From: Bernardetia sp. MNP-M8
GTDB taxonomy: Bacteria; Bacteroidota; Bacteroidia; Cytophagales; Bernardetiaceae
Length of the DNA: 64,000 bases
Direction of reading: 5' to 3'
NCBI RefSeq assembly: GCF_037126285.1
Contig: NZ_CP147012.1
Coordinates: 930,001 to 994,000, forward strand
Below are positions 44,174 through 53,439 of the stretch, one piece after another; positions within the stretch are counted from its first letter, which is position 1; every line of letters begins with the position of its first letter. Below the pieces are notes generated by a model. The model was not told where the DNA came from. It saw only the letters and a program-made list of their open reading frames with translations, and searched no databases. Made by a program: the position numbers and the translations under genes.

Positions 44174-44590
44174 ATGTACAAGGCTATTCCTTCAAAAACT
44201 TCAGCAGATAAAAAGCTAAAAATCCATTTTTTAGATTGTGAAGAAATAAATAATGGTAGAATGCTTTGGAAAGTTTCTATATTTTATGAAAATATAAATC
44301 TTGATAAAATTATTTTTCCTCAAGGTTGGAATTATCTAAATTTTGAACTTGATAAATGGACTTTAGAAGATAAAGAAAGTAGATTTTATTATATTCCTAT
44401 CGAATCAAAAAGCATTTTGATAGAAGCCAAAACATTGAAAATCCATTATTTATCAAATCAATCTCTTTCAACAATTTATTTTAAAGGAAATTATTTTTAT
44501 GAGCATTTTTTAATAGAAGAATATGGAGATTTGAGTATAAAGACAAGTTTAGAAACATTTGATTCTGAGCAGATTACAACAAAAAATTGA
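44174..44590 (+). CDS. Hypothetical protein, 138 residues
   Basis: No signal peptide and no membrane segment. The chain alternates beta-strands and aromatic residues (MLWKVSIFYENINLDKIIF, WNYLNFELDKWT, ESRFYYIPIESK), suggesting a cytosolic beta-rich fold. I recognise no family. It is monocistronic and divergent from the AsmA-like gene. The regular amino-acid pattern and codon use like its neighbours support a real gene. Confidence 0.55.
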   Translation: MYKAIPSKTSADKKLKIHFLDCEEINNGRMLWKVSIFYENINLDKIIFPQGWNYLNFELDKWTLEDKESRFYYIPIESKSILIEAKTLKIHYLSNQSLSTIYFKGNYFYEHFLIEEYGDLSIKTSLETFDSEQITTKN

Positions 44591-44736
44591 TAGTAAAAAT
44601 CCTTTCTTACTATTTTTAATTTTATCAAACAATCTATTATCACAAAAGACTTTTAGTTAGTAGAAGATAGACTTATGAATATAGCATAGTATATTTGTCG
44701 AAATAGTATTTAATCAAATTAATTGTAAAAAATAGA

Positions 44737-45165
44737 ATGAAATTTTTTAACAGTGTTTTTTTAGTTTTTAGTTTTTTTGTGTGTTTAAGCTTTTTAGTAT
44801 CGTCTTGTTCTGATCCAAATGCCATAACAGAAAGTGAGTTTGACATGAAAGCTTGGAAAATAGATAGAAATGGTTGCGAAAGTGTGCGTACAGGAATGTT
44901 AGAAGATTTAGAAAAAATCAAACCTAAACTAGAAGGATTAGACGAAATAGATTTACGAAAAATATTAGGTAAGCCTGATTTTGCAGAGCTATATAGTCGT
45001 AATCAAAAATTTTATACGTATTATATTGATGCTTCTGAAAAGTGTGAAAACTCAAATTCTGAAAAGGTCAAAAATGGAGAACGCAGGCTTGTTCAGATTC
45101 GTTTTGATGCTATCAATGCTGTCAATGAAATTGTAGTAATTAGAGAGGAACGAAACAAAAAATAA
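44737..45165 (+). CDS. Small putative lipoprotein
   Basis: A 142-residue protein with a signal peptide and lipobox LVSSC (Cys ~24). The mature part contains CESVRTGMLEDLEKIKPKLEGLDEIDLRKILGKPD and a second Cys pair region. The L-x-K-I-L-G-K-P-D segment resembles small SmpA/BamE-like lipoproteins, where a helix pair is followed by G-x-P-D and beta-strands (FYTYYID..., RLVQIRFD). That resemblance is only suggestive. Confidence 0.6.
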   Translation: MKFFNSVFLVFSFFVCLSFLVSSCSDPNAITESEFDMKAWKIDRNGCESVRTGMLEDLEKIKPKLEGLDEIDLRKILGKPDFAELYSRNQKFYTYYIDASEKCENSNSEKVKNGERRLVQIRFDAINAVNEIVVIREERNKK

Positions 45166-45198
45166 TTTCATTATTAAAATCATTTATTCGAAAGTTTT

Positions 45199-45240
45199 AC
45201 TTTTCCAAATAATGAGATAAAACTCATTCTTTGGAAAAGT
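45199..45240. terminator. Bidirectional terminator hairpin
   Basis: ACTTTTCCAAA (45199-45209) pairs with TTTGGAAAAGT (45230-45240), with an inner AATGAG/CTCATT stem. It lies between the lipoprotein gene and convergent rlmN. Confidence 0.75.
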
Positions 45241-45259
45241 GCTATTTAGTTTTTACGAA

Positions 45260-46339
45260 TTAACCCTTTTTATTGGCAAGTTGTCCACAAGCTGCATCAA
45301 TATCTTTTCCTCTACTTCTTCTGACAGTTGTACGTACCCCTCTTTTAATCAAATAACCTGCAAATTTTTCTATTCTTTCTTCAGTTGGTTTCTTATATTC
45401 AGCTTCTTCTATTGGATTGTATTCGATGATATTTACTCGGCAAGGAACGTGCTTACAAAAACGATACAGCTCATCAGCATCTTTCAATGAGTCATTAAAA
45501 TCATCAAACAAAATATACTCGTATGTAATTCTATTTCCTGTCTTGTCATAAAAATACTTCAAGGCTTCTGCCAAAACTTCCAACGAATTACTCTCATTAA
45601 TATCCATAATTTCGTTTCGCTTTTCATCATTTGCAGCATGCAAAGACAAAGCAAGATTAAATTTGACGTTATCATCGGCAAGCATTTTGATAAACTTTGC
45701 AATTCCTGCTGTCGAAACAGTAATTCTTTTTGGCGACATATTTAGTCCATCTGGAGAAGTCAGTCTATCAATAGATTGCAAAACATTTTTATAGTTCATC
45801 AAGGGTTCGCCCATTCCCATATAGACAATATTCGAAAGAGATTGATTAAAATTCTCTTCTGCTTGCTTTGAAATAGCAACTACTTGATCATAAATTTCGG
45901 CAGCTTCAATATTTCGTTTCTTACCCATATACCCTGTTGCACAAAACTTACAAGAAAGCGAACAACCCACTTGCGACGAAATACAGGCTGTCATTCTATC
46001 TTTAACAGGAATCAAAACGCCTTCTACTATTTTGCCATCATACAATCGAAAAGAAGATTTTACAGTTCCGTCATTGCTTTTTTGCTCTTCTGAAATGGTA
46101 AGGGCATTAATAACAAAATTTTCTTGCAACGTTTCTCTAAGTTTTTGAGAAAGATTTGTCATTTGCTCAAATGAAGTAACTGATTTTTCCCAAAGCCATT
46201 GCCAAATCTGTTTTGCTCTAAATTTTGGTTCTCCTAATTTTTGTAGTTCTTCCGAAATTTCGGCTAAAGTTAGTTTTCGGATATCTGTTTTTTTATTTTC
46301 TATCTCTTGAAGCGATACTTTTATAGTTGGCGTATTCAT
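45260..46339 (-). CDS. rlmN: 23S rRNA (adenine-2503) C2-methyltransferase
   Basis: A 359-residue radical-SAM enzyme. The [4Fe-4S] motif CxxxCxxC is in VGCSLSCKFCATG, followed by VYMGMGEPLMN. The catalytic Cys pair includes the C-terminal DAACGQLA. The N-terminal ~85 residues form the accessory RNA-binding part (KFRAKQIWQWLWEKSVTSF). It methylates A2503 of 23S rRNA and A37 of some tRNAs. Normal length. Confidence 0.96.
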   Translation of the reverse strand: MNTPTIKVSLQEIENKKTDIRKLTLAEISEELQKLGEPKFRAKQIWQWLWEKSVTSFEQMTNLSQKLRETLQENFVINALTISEEQKSNDGTVKSSFRLYDGKIVEGVLIPVKDRMTACISSQVGCSLSCKFCATGYMGKKRNIEAAEIYDQVVAISKQAEENFNQSLSNIVYMGMGEPLMNYKNVLQSIDRLTSPDGLNMSPKRITVSTAGIAKFIKMLADDNVKFNLALSLHAANDEKRNEIMDINESNSLEVLAEALKYFYDKTGNRITYEYILFDDFNDSLKDADELYRFCKHVPCRVNIIEYNPIEEAEYKKPTEERIEKFAGYLIKRGVRTTVRRSRGKDIDAACGQLANKKG

Positions 46340-46387
46340 AGCAGTAAATTATTCTTTCAGTTTATTCTTATTTTTTGTTTGATTTTA

Positions 46388-46395
46388 CAAAAATA
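46388..46395 (-). promoter_or_regulatory. Bacteroidota -7 element for rlmN
   Basis: Minus strand TATTTTTG (TAnnTTTG), about 49 nt before the rlmN start. Confidence 0.45.
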
Positions 46396-46963
46396 CGAAA
46401 TTATTAGAGCATTAATTATAATTCGAAGCTCTTGAATATAATTTCCACCTTTTTTATCATAAAAGCTCTATCTCATAACTTAGAAAAAAAATCATTTTTT
46501 CAAGTATTAAAACCTTAATTATCAAGAGTTGTCAAAAAAATTACTGAAAAATAATTAATCACATTAATTACAATTTTGCTAATTAAATGTGATTTTATTA
46601 TCAAAAATTCAAAATTGAATCTTTTATCAATAAAAATTTGATAAACAACGTACAAAATTTAAAAAAGCATCAATTTTTAAAAAAACTCACACTGTAAATT
46701 ATTTATGAATTTATGGCTAAAAATTTGGAAATGTAAAATTAACCTGCTTAATTTGTTTAATAATTAACAAAGATAACTACTTTACATAACTAGCTAAGCA
46801 GCTACAAAACAGCTTAATAATTAAGCTATATAAAAAAGTATATTGGTTACTTTTTTATTTCTATTAATGGTATGCAGACATACTACTAAGTGAATTAACT
46901 TTATTATATTCTCCTAACACACAATTAAAACATTATCAATATCAAAAAAAATAATTTTACCTT

Positions 46964-47104
46964 ACATGGCATTTCTTTTAGTAGTTGCAATTGGATTTAT
47001 CTTTTAAAACCAAACACTAGAATGGTGTTACTAATGAATTTGAAGCAAAAGATAAATCTACTATATCAGATGACAAGTATAAAGAAAGAAATAACGTTTT
47101 GTAA
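46964..47104 (+). pseudogene. Possible decayed small gene
   Basis: ATG GCA TTT opens a 13-codon hydrophobic peptide (MAFLLVVAIGFIF) like the start of a signal peptide. After a stop and a frame change it is followed by NGVTNEFEAKDKSTISDDKY and then KERNNVL and stop. This could be a frameshifted lipoprotein or a coincidence in AT-rich DNA. Confidence 0.25.
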
Positions 47105-47212
47105 AAATCAAAAATCACTAAAAATATTAAAGAGCAAAGCATCTTTAATACTATAAGAATAATTCTTATTCTTCAATATTAAAGATTGTGTTTTGGTAGT
47201 AAAATAGTATTG

Positions 47213-47246
47213 AAAGAGGTTATCCTAGTTTTAGGATAACCTCTTT
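47213..47246. terminator. Terminator for the macro-domain gene
   Basis: A 15-bp stem with arms AAAGAGGTTATCCTA and TAGGATAACCTCTTT and a GTTT loop, 11 nt from the stop codon of the minus-strand gene; T-runs on both sides. Confidence 0.88.
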
Positions 47247-47256
47247 TTTCTTTTAA

Positions 47257-47793
47257 TCATAAATTAGATAATCTCATCAAACGCTCATAAATTTTATAAT
47301 TCTCTTCATCAAAACAAACAAAGATAATTTCTTCTAAAGTAGAATCTTCGCTTTGATTTACAAACTTATTTACAGTATTTAGAGCAATCTCGGCAGCCTC
47401 TTCTTTTGGAAACTTATAAACTCCTGTACTTATATTAGGAAATGAAATAGATTTGATTTGCAACTCTTCAGCAATTTGTAATGAGTTTTTATAGCAATTG
47501 GCTAAAAGTTCTCTTTCTCCGTGTTCTCCGTCTTGCCAAACTGAACCTACTGTATGAATAACATACTTAGCTGATAAATTACCTGCTTTTGTATAAACAG
47601 CCTCTCCAGTTTTACAACCTCCTTGCTTGTTACGTATTTTAATACATTCTTCTAAAATTTCTTTTCCTCCTGACCTATGAATTGCACCATCAACGCCACC
47701 ACCACCCAACAGTGATGTATTTGCAGCATTTACAATAGCATCAACAGCTATTTTGGTAATATCTCCTCGTTGTAATAAAAGTTTAACTGACAT
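47257..47793 (-). CDS. Macro-domain ADP-ribose hydrolase (YmdB-like)
   Basis: A 178-residue single macro domain: [51 protein letters not shown], and [20 protein letters not shown]. These loops bind ADP-ribose; the NAAN and GGGGVDxAIH segments match the O-acetyl-ADP-ribose deacetylase group. It may reverse ADP-ribosylation. No ADP-ribosyltransferase gene is adjacent. Confidence 0.93.
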   Translation of the reverse strand: MSVKLLLQRGDITKIAVDAIVNAANTSLLGGGGVDGAIHRSGGKEILEECIKIRNKQGGCKTGEAVYTKAGNLSAKYVIHTVGSVWQDGEHGERELLANCYKNSLQIAEELQIKSISFPNISTGVYKFPKEEAAEIALNTVNKFVNQSEDSTLEEIIFVCFDEENYKIYERLMRLSNL

Positions 47794-48368
47794 GTTATTT
47801 TGGATTAATAATTAAATTTTACTGCATTTTTCTACTATTTTTTTGTCATAAATAGTGTATTTTAAAAAATAATGACTATGTTTGGGACATTATAAGGAAA
47901 ACAAATACAATTCTGAAAAAATTGTTTTGGAGAATTAGCAAAGAACCTGTTAAAAGCAGTTTTTACTTCTTTCTAAAAAGCTCAACAATTGATTTTGTAG
48001 CCATTTTTAGGGAAAGTAGTAAACAACTAAAAGCTATTTTTTTGACTCCTACTTTTTCACAACTAATTACTTTTTGCCCTTTTTGCTCTTGCAGTAAAAA
48101 GGGTTTTTTGTTGTATTTTATTAGCTTATAGTTTAAGAATCAAACTTTAAAGCAGAATGAATAGAGTTTGAAATTTTAACTTTTTCCGATTATTTCAATC
48201 AAAAATCAACAAAAACTATTCTAATTCTGAATGATAATTTGTACATTGAGGTAAATAATAGAATAATTAGAGAATTTAAGATAGAATAAGATACCAATTT
48301 CTATTTCTTATATTCAAAGATTTTCTAGGTTTTAAAGTTCATTTTATCACTAAATTTCACCTTATATT
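47794..48368. other. Non-coding stretch with orphan terminator
   Basis: 575 bases between divergent genes. A plus-strand intrinsic terminator occurs at 48077-48109 with no credible gene upstream of it. The 69-codon frame at 47922 is low-complexity and starts and ends without family resemblance, so I do not call it. Confidence 0.5.
48077..48109 (+). terminator. Orphan rho-independent terminator
   Basis: CCCTTTTT (48077-48084) pairs with AAAAAGGG (48096-48103), followed by six T residues. It is oriented away from the macro-domain gene and upstream of the lipoprotein gene, implying a short transcript that ends here. Confidence 0.6.
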
Positions 48369-48878
48369 ATGCACATGCAAAAATTTCGTATTTCGTTATT
48401 TGCCCTATTACTAAGTTCGGCTTTCCTCTTTAGTTGTGGAGGAAAGAAACAAACTAACACAGAAACAACAACTACAATAGATAATGGTTCGACTGCTACC
48501 GAAGAAATGCCTAAAGAAGAAGTTGAAGGAGGTGCGCTCAATAAATTTTTCCCACAAGAAGAAGGAGCATACAAAGTTATCTATAATCAAGAAAAAGATG
48601 GATTTGTACAAGCTAGTTTAGAAAAAGATGGAATAGAAGTAGCTACTCTTGCAATTAGTGATTTGAGTACTAATATGGATACAAAAGCAAAATATGCAGA
48701 CGCAACGATGTACATTGCATCTTACCCTGCGCTTACAAAAGGTTCTAAAGGAACTACTATTTTGGTTGCTGACCGTTATCAAATCAGTATTCGTTCGAAA
48801 GAAGATAGCTTTGATGATAAAACTCGCAAATCTTGGTTCGAAAAATTTGATCTTGCTGGACTTGCCAACTTAAAATAA
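48369..48878 (+). CDS. Putative lipoprotein, 169 residues
   Basis: Signal peptide with lipobox LFSC (Cys ~24, followed by GGKKQ), a Thr/Glu-rich linker, then a compact domain (GAYKVIYNQEKDGFVQASLE, KYADATMYIASYPALTKGSKG, VADRYQISIRS) ending KFDLAGLANLK. I do not recognise the family. The unknown 302-residue gene starts 105 bp downstream on the same strand and could be co-transcribed. Confidence 0.6.
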   Translation: MHMQKFRISLFALLLSSAFLFSCGGKKQTNTETTTTIDNGSTATEEMPKEEVEGGALNKFFPQEEGAYKVIYNQEKDGFVQASLEKDGIEVATLAISDLSTNMDTKAKYADATMYIASYPALTKGSKGTTILVADRYQISIRSKEDSFDDKTRKSWFEKFDLAGLANLK

Positions 48879-48983
48879 TTTTTCAACTCAATTATCTGTC
48901 TAAATACTCTAAAAGTATCTTGACAGTTTGAGAAACTCATTTTTTCTTAAAAAACCTTTTCAATTACTTAAATATACAACTAT

Positions 48984-49892
48984 ATGTTTTTTGGTTCTGA
49001 CGACAAACCAGTTTCTATTGTAGATGCTGTAAATAACCTACCTGAATCTGGGGTTACTATTTATGCGCTGAAAGCGTTAGATTTTGTAGTTCCAGGAGAA
49101 TGGAATAATCCGACTGATTTTGATGCCTTAATGCGTGATGTTACAGGCGAAACAGATGAGGAATTTTTAGGAGAAGTAAAAGAAAAAGCAATAGAGCTTT
49201 ACAATGACGATTCGCAAGGCTATCAAACGGCTATCAAAATTTTTAAAATGGTAGATACAGCCGATACAGCTCTTGGAGCTGCTGCAATGGCTGATAAATT
49301 GGCTGATAGTTTTAGTATGCTTTCTTTTATGAAAGACCTTACTCCAAAAGCTGATACAATTCAGAGTATTGATTTGGCTATCAAAATTACGGCTGAACTT
49401 CTAGCTTTTACAAAAATAAATGGAATCCCTGGAGATAGTTTTGGTGATTTTGTGGGTGCATTAGGCAATTATGCAGGAGAAAGCAAAATGCGTATGGCAG
49501 GAATTGTAGCCTTTGATGGTGTGCTTCCTCTAGGTCCTGATTTTGCCGAAATTGTAATGAACAAACTTCAATCGGTAAGTGTAGATAAAGTAGAAAATAG
49601 TAGTGTTTTCCAAAAAATGGCACAATATATACCAGGAAGTGGTGCTACCGACAAACTAGAATTTGTAAAAAAAGCATTCGGACACACAAAAGGCTGGATT
49701 AGTAATTTTCAATCTGAGAATAATATCAATTCAGAAAAAGTAATTGCAAGCCTTTCAGAATATATTTCTTTAGCTGATACAAAACTAGATTATGTAGCTG
49801 CTTTCTTAGATGCTTCAACCAACTACTTTGAGCATACAGGAACACAAACTGTTGCTAGTCGTTTGATTGAGCGTGCTGTAAATGAAGTTTAA
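48984..49892 (+). CDS. Unknown all-helical protein, 302 residues
   Basis: Cytosolic, no signal peptide. Rich in Ala/Asp/Lys helices (ALGAAAMADKLADSFSMLSFM, DLAIKITAELLAFTKI) with acidic start MFFGSDDKPVSIVDAVNNL. The internal pattern ...SFGDFVGALGNYAG... and VLPLGPDFAEIVM has no match I know. It follows the lipoprotein at 48369 and ends before a strong terminator. Confidence 0.55.
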   Translation: MFFGSDDKPVSIVDAVNNLPESGVTIYALKALDFVVPGEWNNPTDFDALMRDVTGETDEEFLGEVKEKAIELYNDDSQGYQTAIKIFKMVDTADTALGAAAMADKLADSFSMLSFMKDLTPKADTIQSIDLAIKITAELLAFTKINGIPGDSFGDFVGALGNYAGESKMRMAGIVAFDGVLPLGPDFAEIVMNKLQSVSVDKVENSSVFQKMAQYIPGSGATDKLEFVKKAFGHTKGWISNFQSENNINSEKVIASLSEYISLADTKLDYVAAFLDASTNYFEHTGTQTVASRLIERAVNEV

Positions 49893-49927
49893 AAGTCCAG
49901 AAGTTCATTTTTTAATTATTTCAATTC

Positions 49928-49969
49928 AAAAAAATCCGTTTTTATTTCTTTAAAGATGGATTTTTTTTT
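49928..49969 (+). terminator. Terminator after the 302-residue gene
   Basis: AAAAAAATCC pairs with GGATTTTTTT across a 20-base AT-rich loop, with a long T-run. Confidence 0.7.
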
Positions 49970-50045
49970 ATATTAACAACGTATAAAAAAACTCTGCAAT
50001 ATTTTAAAACTAAACACATTTTCTTTTATCTCAAAAAATATCTTT

Positions 50046-50465
50046 ATGAATCAAAAACTTAAAATTAAAGAATTTAAAAATGAAACAGGTGAAGTTTTCT
50101 TAGAATTAGGTTATGATCCAGAACAAAACTGGGGATTGACAAACTGGATTGGCTGGGTAAATGAAGACAATATTAAACAAGGTGGCGTAGCCATGATTGA
50201 ATTAGTCAAGAAATATAAAATAAAAAATTGGCTTAATGACAGTAGAAATAACGAAGGCTCTTGGGATGGAGCAAATGATTGGATTGCTAACTCATGGATG
50301 CCACAAGTCGTTGTAGCAGGACTTAAAAAATATAGTGTTATACTACCTAAAGATTTGTATTCTCAATTATCTGCAGAATTTATGGCTGACAATGCTGAAC
50401 AAACAGGTTTACAAGTGGTAAATTGGGATAGTGAAGAAAAAGCTAAGGCTTGGCTGATGGAGTAA
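50046..50465 (+). CDS. STAS/SpoIIAA-like small protein
   Basis: This 139-residue protein has an alternating strand/helix pattern. NWGLTNWIGWVNEDNIKQGG is followed by a helix (MIELVKKYKIKNWLNDSRNN), then a Trp-rich segment (WDGANDWIANSWMPQVVVAG) and the strand YSVILPKDL. The helix ending in K-x-W-L-x-D-S/N-R is typical of STAS/SEC14-like (SpoIIAA-type) proteins common in Cytophagales. Function unknown; fold assignment tentative. Confidence 0.5.
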   Translation: MNQKLKIKEFKNETGEVFLELGYDPEQNWGLTNWIGWVNEDNIKQGGVAMIELVKKYKIKNWLNDSRNNEGSWDGANDWIANSWMPQVVVAGLKKYSVILPKDLYSQLSAEFMADNAEQTGLQVVNWDSEEKAKAWLME

Positions 50466-50488
50466 CTTTATCTTTTTTATAAAAAACA

Positions 50489-50530
50489 AAATTCCTATTT
50501 TAGTCCTTATGCTAGTATAGGATTTTTTTA
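50489..50530 (+). terminator. Terminator after the STAS-like gene
   Basis: ATTCCTATTTTAG pairs imperfectly with CTAGTATAGGAT around TCCTTATG, with a T-run. Confidence 0.65.
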
Positions 50531-50551
50531 TTTATCTTACAACTAATATCT

Positions 50552-50582
50552 CTTGCTGTTGTTGGTATTTATACCAACGACC
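50552..50582 (+). repeat. Dispersed GTTGTTGG hairpin, copy 7 (5' of the MBL hydrolase gene)
   Basis: CTTGCTGTTGTTGGTATTTA followed by TACCAACGAC. It ends 17 nt before the start at 50600, in sense orientation. Confidence 0.65.
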
Positions 50583-50599
50583 CCAAAACCTCAAAAAAA

Positions 50600-51439
50600 A
50601 TGACTTTACATACAATAGATACAGGACTTTTCAAATTAGATGGTGGTGCAATGTTTGGTGTTGTTCCAAAAGTAATGTGGCAAAAACTCAATCCTGCTGA
50701 TGAAAAAAATATGTGTACGTGGGCAATGCGTTGTCTTTTGATAGAAGATGGAAATAAACTTATTCTTATTGATACAGGAATAGGGAACAAACAAGATGAA
50801 AAGTTTGTCAGTCACTTTCATTTGCATGGCGATGACTCTTTAGAAAAATCGTTGAAACAAAAAGGTTTTTCAACTTCTGATATTACAGACGTTTTTCTTA
50901 CTCATTTGCATTTTGACCATTGTGGAGGCGCAATAAAAAGAGAAAAGAACAAACTGATTCCTGTTTTTGATAATGCAACATATTGGTCAAATACAGAACA
51001 TTGGAACTGGGCTATCGAACCCAACCCAAGAGAAAAAGCTTCATTTTTAAAAGAAAATATACTTCCTATAAAAGAAAGTGGACAATTAAAACTTCTTTCT
51101 AGCAATCAAAAAACAGATTCTTTGCCGTTTGATTTGCGCTTTGTGGACGGACACACCGAAAAACAAATGTTACCTCAAATAAAATATAAAGATAGAACAA
51201 TTGTGTTTTGTGCAGACCTTATTCCATCAGTTCATCATGTACGCCTGCCTTATATTATGGCGTATGATATGCAGCCTTTAAAGACACTTTCTGAAAAAGA
51301 AGAACTATTGAATGAAGCTGTCGAAAATGATTATATTTTATTTTTCGAACACGACCCAGTTAATCAATGTTGCACCTTGCAGAGAACAGAAAGAGGAATT
51401 ATGCCAAAAGAAATTGGAATGTTGAGTGATTTTGTATAA
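50600..51439 (+). CDS. MBL-fold metallo-hydrolase
   Basis: A 279-residue metallo-beta-lactamase-fold protein. The zinc motif HxHxDH is in THLHFDHCGG, a later His is in FVDGHTEKQ, the Asp in VFCADLIPS, and the final His in FFEHDP. LILIDTGIG precedes the first motif. The pattern DTGIGNKQDEKF resembles N-acyl homoserine lactonase/glyoxalase-II-like hydrolases, but the substrate is not determinable. Confidence 0.92.
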   Translation: MTLHTIDTGLFKLDGGAMFGVVPKVMWQKLNPADEKNMCTWAMRCLLIEDGNKLILIDTGIGNKQDEKFVSHFHLHGDDSLEKSLKQKGFSTSDITDVFLTHLHFDHCGGAIKREKNKLIPVFDNATYWSNTEHWNWAIEPNPREKASFLKENILPIKESGQLKLLSSNQKTDSLPFDLRFVDGHTEKQMLPQIKYKDRTIVFCADLIPSVHHVRLPYIMAYDMQPLKTLSEKEELLNEAVENDYILFFEHDPVNQCCTLQRTERGIMPKEIGMLSDFV

Positions 51440-51697
51440 AAAATGAAATATTTAACACCTTTTTTTTGTTTTTTGAAACCTTTCTGAGTATGATTCGTAG
51501 TCAGTCTACTTTTTTGACAAAAATATTTTTCATTTTGATAAGCAAAAAAAATTTAAGCAAAACAATAAAACCTTAAACAGCTAAAAATCAACAACTTACA
51601 AATAAATAAAATAAAAACAAAGATTTGGATTCAATTTTGGCACACTTAAAATAGATAAGATAAAATTCTTTATAAAAAATATTATTTTCCTATTTCT

Positions 51698-51805
51698 ATG
51701 CTAATTTATCTACTTTTCTTTATTATTGGTCTTGCCATGATGTTTAGTTTCTTTAAAGGACTAGAATTTATTTCTCGTTACAAAAATCCTAATAAGAAAA
51801 GATAA
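51698..51805 (+). CDS. Small membrane protein, 35 residues
   Basis: ATG to TAA frame encoding a single hydrophobic helix (LIYLLFFIIGLAMMFSFF) followed by a basic tail (SRYKNPNKKR), an inside-positive topology. It is too short for certainty, but the amphipathic layout and the terminator 33 nt downstream support a genuine small gene. Confidence 0.5.
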   Translation: MLIYLLFFIIGLAMMFSFFKGLEFISRYKNPNKKR

Positions 51806-51837
51806 ATAAATAAATAAGTAGTTAAAGTTATATATAA

Positions 51838-51879
51838 AAATGTCAATTCGAATGATTACCATATTTCGAATTGACATTT
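51838..51879. terminator. Bidirectional terminator before hmgA 3' end
   Basis: A 15-bp perfect stem with arms AAATGTCAATTCGAA and TTCGAATTGACATTT around a 12-base loop, between convergent genes. Confidence 0.85.
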
Positions 51880-51911
51880 ATTAGTTTTAAAGGGTAGAAA
51901 AACAACTATTT

Positions 51912-53102
51912 TTATTCTAACCAACTATACGCATAATTGGTATCTACATACTCTAATGCTTGTTTTGTTAGATATAGAGGACGGAAAGTATCGACCATTA
52001 CGGCATATTCGTGTGTTGCTTTTTTACCTATACTTGCCTCATACGTTCCAGGATGAGGACCGTGAACAATTCCCCCAGGGTGAATGGTAAAAGAACCTCT
52101 ATCAATTCCTTTTCTACTCATAAAATCTCCTTCTGCATAAAAAAGAACTTCATCAGAATCAATGTTTGAGTGATTGTAAGGTGCAGGAATAGAATCTGGA
52201 TGATAATCAAAAAGACGAGGAACAAATGAGCAAATTACAAAACCACCCTCTGATTGAAAGGTCTGATGAACAGGTGGTGGCTGATGAATACGTCCAGTAA
52301 TTGGCTCAAAATCATAAATTGAAAGTGTATAAGGATACAAACAACCATCCCAACCGACAACATCTAAAGGAGAGAAATCATAAACATGTTGATGTAAAAA
52401 ATTTCCTTTTTTTGTTTTGATAAGTGTTTCTTTTGGCTCTTTTTCTGTAACTAATTCTTGAGGGCCATGAATGTCACGTTCACAATAAGGCGAATGCTCT
52501 AAAAGTTGCCCCATTCGATTACGATAACGATTAACTGTTTCGATAGGCGCACGAGATTCAGTAATCATCATTCTGACTTCTACTTTATTTCCATTTTCAT
52601 CTACTTCATTTTTGTCAAATTCCATTTTATAAACTGTAGTTCTTGGAATGACTACATAATCGCCTTTTTTCACTCTCAATTTTCCTTGTGGGCAATATAA
52701 ATATCCATTTCCATCGTGCATATAAATTACTTCATCCTTTTCGCCATTTTTATAAAAATAATCCATTGTATTTTTACTTGGGTTGCAAATTGACAACACA
52801 CACTCATTGTTGGCAAGCAAAGGGATACGAGCATCTAAAAAATCTCCACCTGTTCTTTCAGAAAGAGAAGTTTTGAGGTGCATAGGTTGCAGAGGATAAT
52901 CTGTAAGCAATTCCGTTTTTACAGGAATAGGCTCAAGCATTTTTTTGATTTTTGTGGGTGGATTGATATGATAAAGTATTGTGTAAATACCATCAAATCC
53001 ACGAGAGCTGACAAGTTGTTCGTGATACAAACTACCATCTTCTTGTCGGAATTGGGTATGTCGTTTGGGTGGAATCTGACCCATTTTCTGATAATAACTC
53101 AT
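51912..53102 (-). CDS. hmgA: Homogentisate 1,2-dioxygenase
   Basis: A 396-residue iron(II) dioxygenase that opens the homogentisate ring in tyrosine and phenylalanine breakdown. Jelly-roll segments include YFYKNGEKDEVIYMHDGNG and GDYVVIPRTTVYKMEF. Iron-ligand region: HQPPPVHQTF, SDEVLFYAEGDFMSR and FTIHPGGIVHGPHPG with conserved His residues. The start MSYYQKMGQIPPKRHTQFR is typical. No maleylacetoacetate isomerase or fumarylacetoacetase gene is nearby. Confidence 0.94.
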   Translation of the reverse strand: MSYYQKMGQIPPKRHTQFRQEDGSLYHEQLVSSRGFDGIYTILYHINPPTKIKKMLEPIPVKTELLTDYPLQPMHLKTSLSERTGGDFLDARIPLLANNECVLSICNPSKNTMDYFYKNGEKDEVIYMHDGNGYLYCPQGKLRVKKGDYVVIPRTTVYKMEFDKNEVDENGNKVEVRMMITESRAPIETVNRYRNRMGQLLEHSPYCERDIHGPQELVTEKEPKETLIKTKKGNFLHQHVYDFSPLDVVGWDGCLYPYTLSIYDFEPITGRIHQPPPVHQTFQSEGGFVICSFVPRLFDYHPDSIPAPYNHSNIDSDEVLFYAEGDFMSRKGIDRGSFTIHPGGIVHGPHPGTYEASIGKKATHEYAVMVDTFRPLYLTKQALEYVDTNYAYSWLE

Positions 53103-53439
53103 TGCGTTATATTATTTTATGGTTGGATTGTGTGATTTATTTTAATTTACTTTTTTTTATTTAAAAACAGAACTCTAATGGTCTGTTTTAGTTTACAGAC
53201 AAACTACTCAAATTATGAGAAGATTATGCATTTTGAGGGTGAAAAAATTATAATCTTTTCTCAAAATGGAAATTTACATAAAATTAGTCCAATATCTTTA
53301 TTAGGTAGGCATTTTTTTGTGTTATCTTTGTGTGTTTTTTGAGTTTCTTTTCAATACTGCTTTTTAGAACAAGCCATTTTTTGTTTTGTGAGAAAGATTT
53401 TTTTTTATAAAATGTTACTAAAAATAGAAATAAATACCA
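53103..53439. other. Divergent spacer between hmgA and the flippase-like gene
   Basis: Contains the -7 element at 53323-53330 and otherwise only AT-rich sequence. Confidence 0.5.
53323..53330 (+). promoter_or_regulatory. Bacteroidota -7 element for the YbhN-like gene
   Basis: TATCTTTG (TAnnTTTG), about 110 nt upstream of the start at 53440. Confidence 0.5.

Larger units (their letters stand above)
46340..47210. other. Long non-coding stretch upstream of rlmN
   Basis: About 870 bases, very AT-rich. It holds the rlmN -7 element (46388-46395), several short hairpins around AGCTAAGCAGCT and AGCTTAATAATTAAGCT (46791-46827), and the possible gene remnant at 46964-47104. No tRNA, rRNA or full ORF is visible. 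Confidence 0.45.

Noticed and set aside
47257-47793. Macro domain as the antitoxin half of a DarTG system
   Set aside because: No DarT-like ADP-ribosyltransferase is adjacent and the domain is the single YmdB type.
47922-48131. 69-codon plus-strand frame
   Set aside because: Low-complexity, ends in a terminator hairpin, no signal peptide or family pattern; better explained as part of a non-coding transcript.
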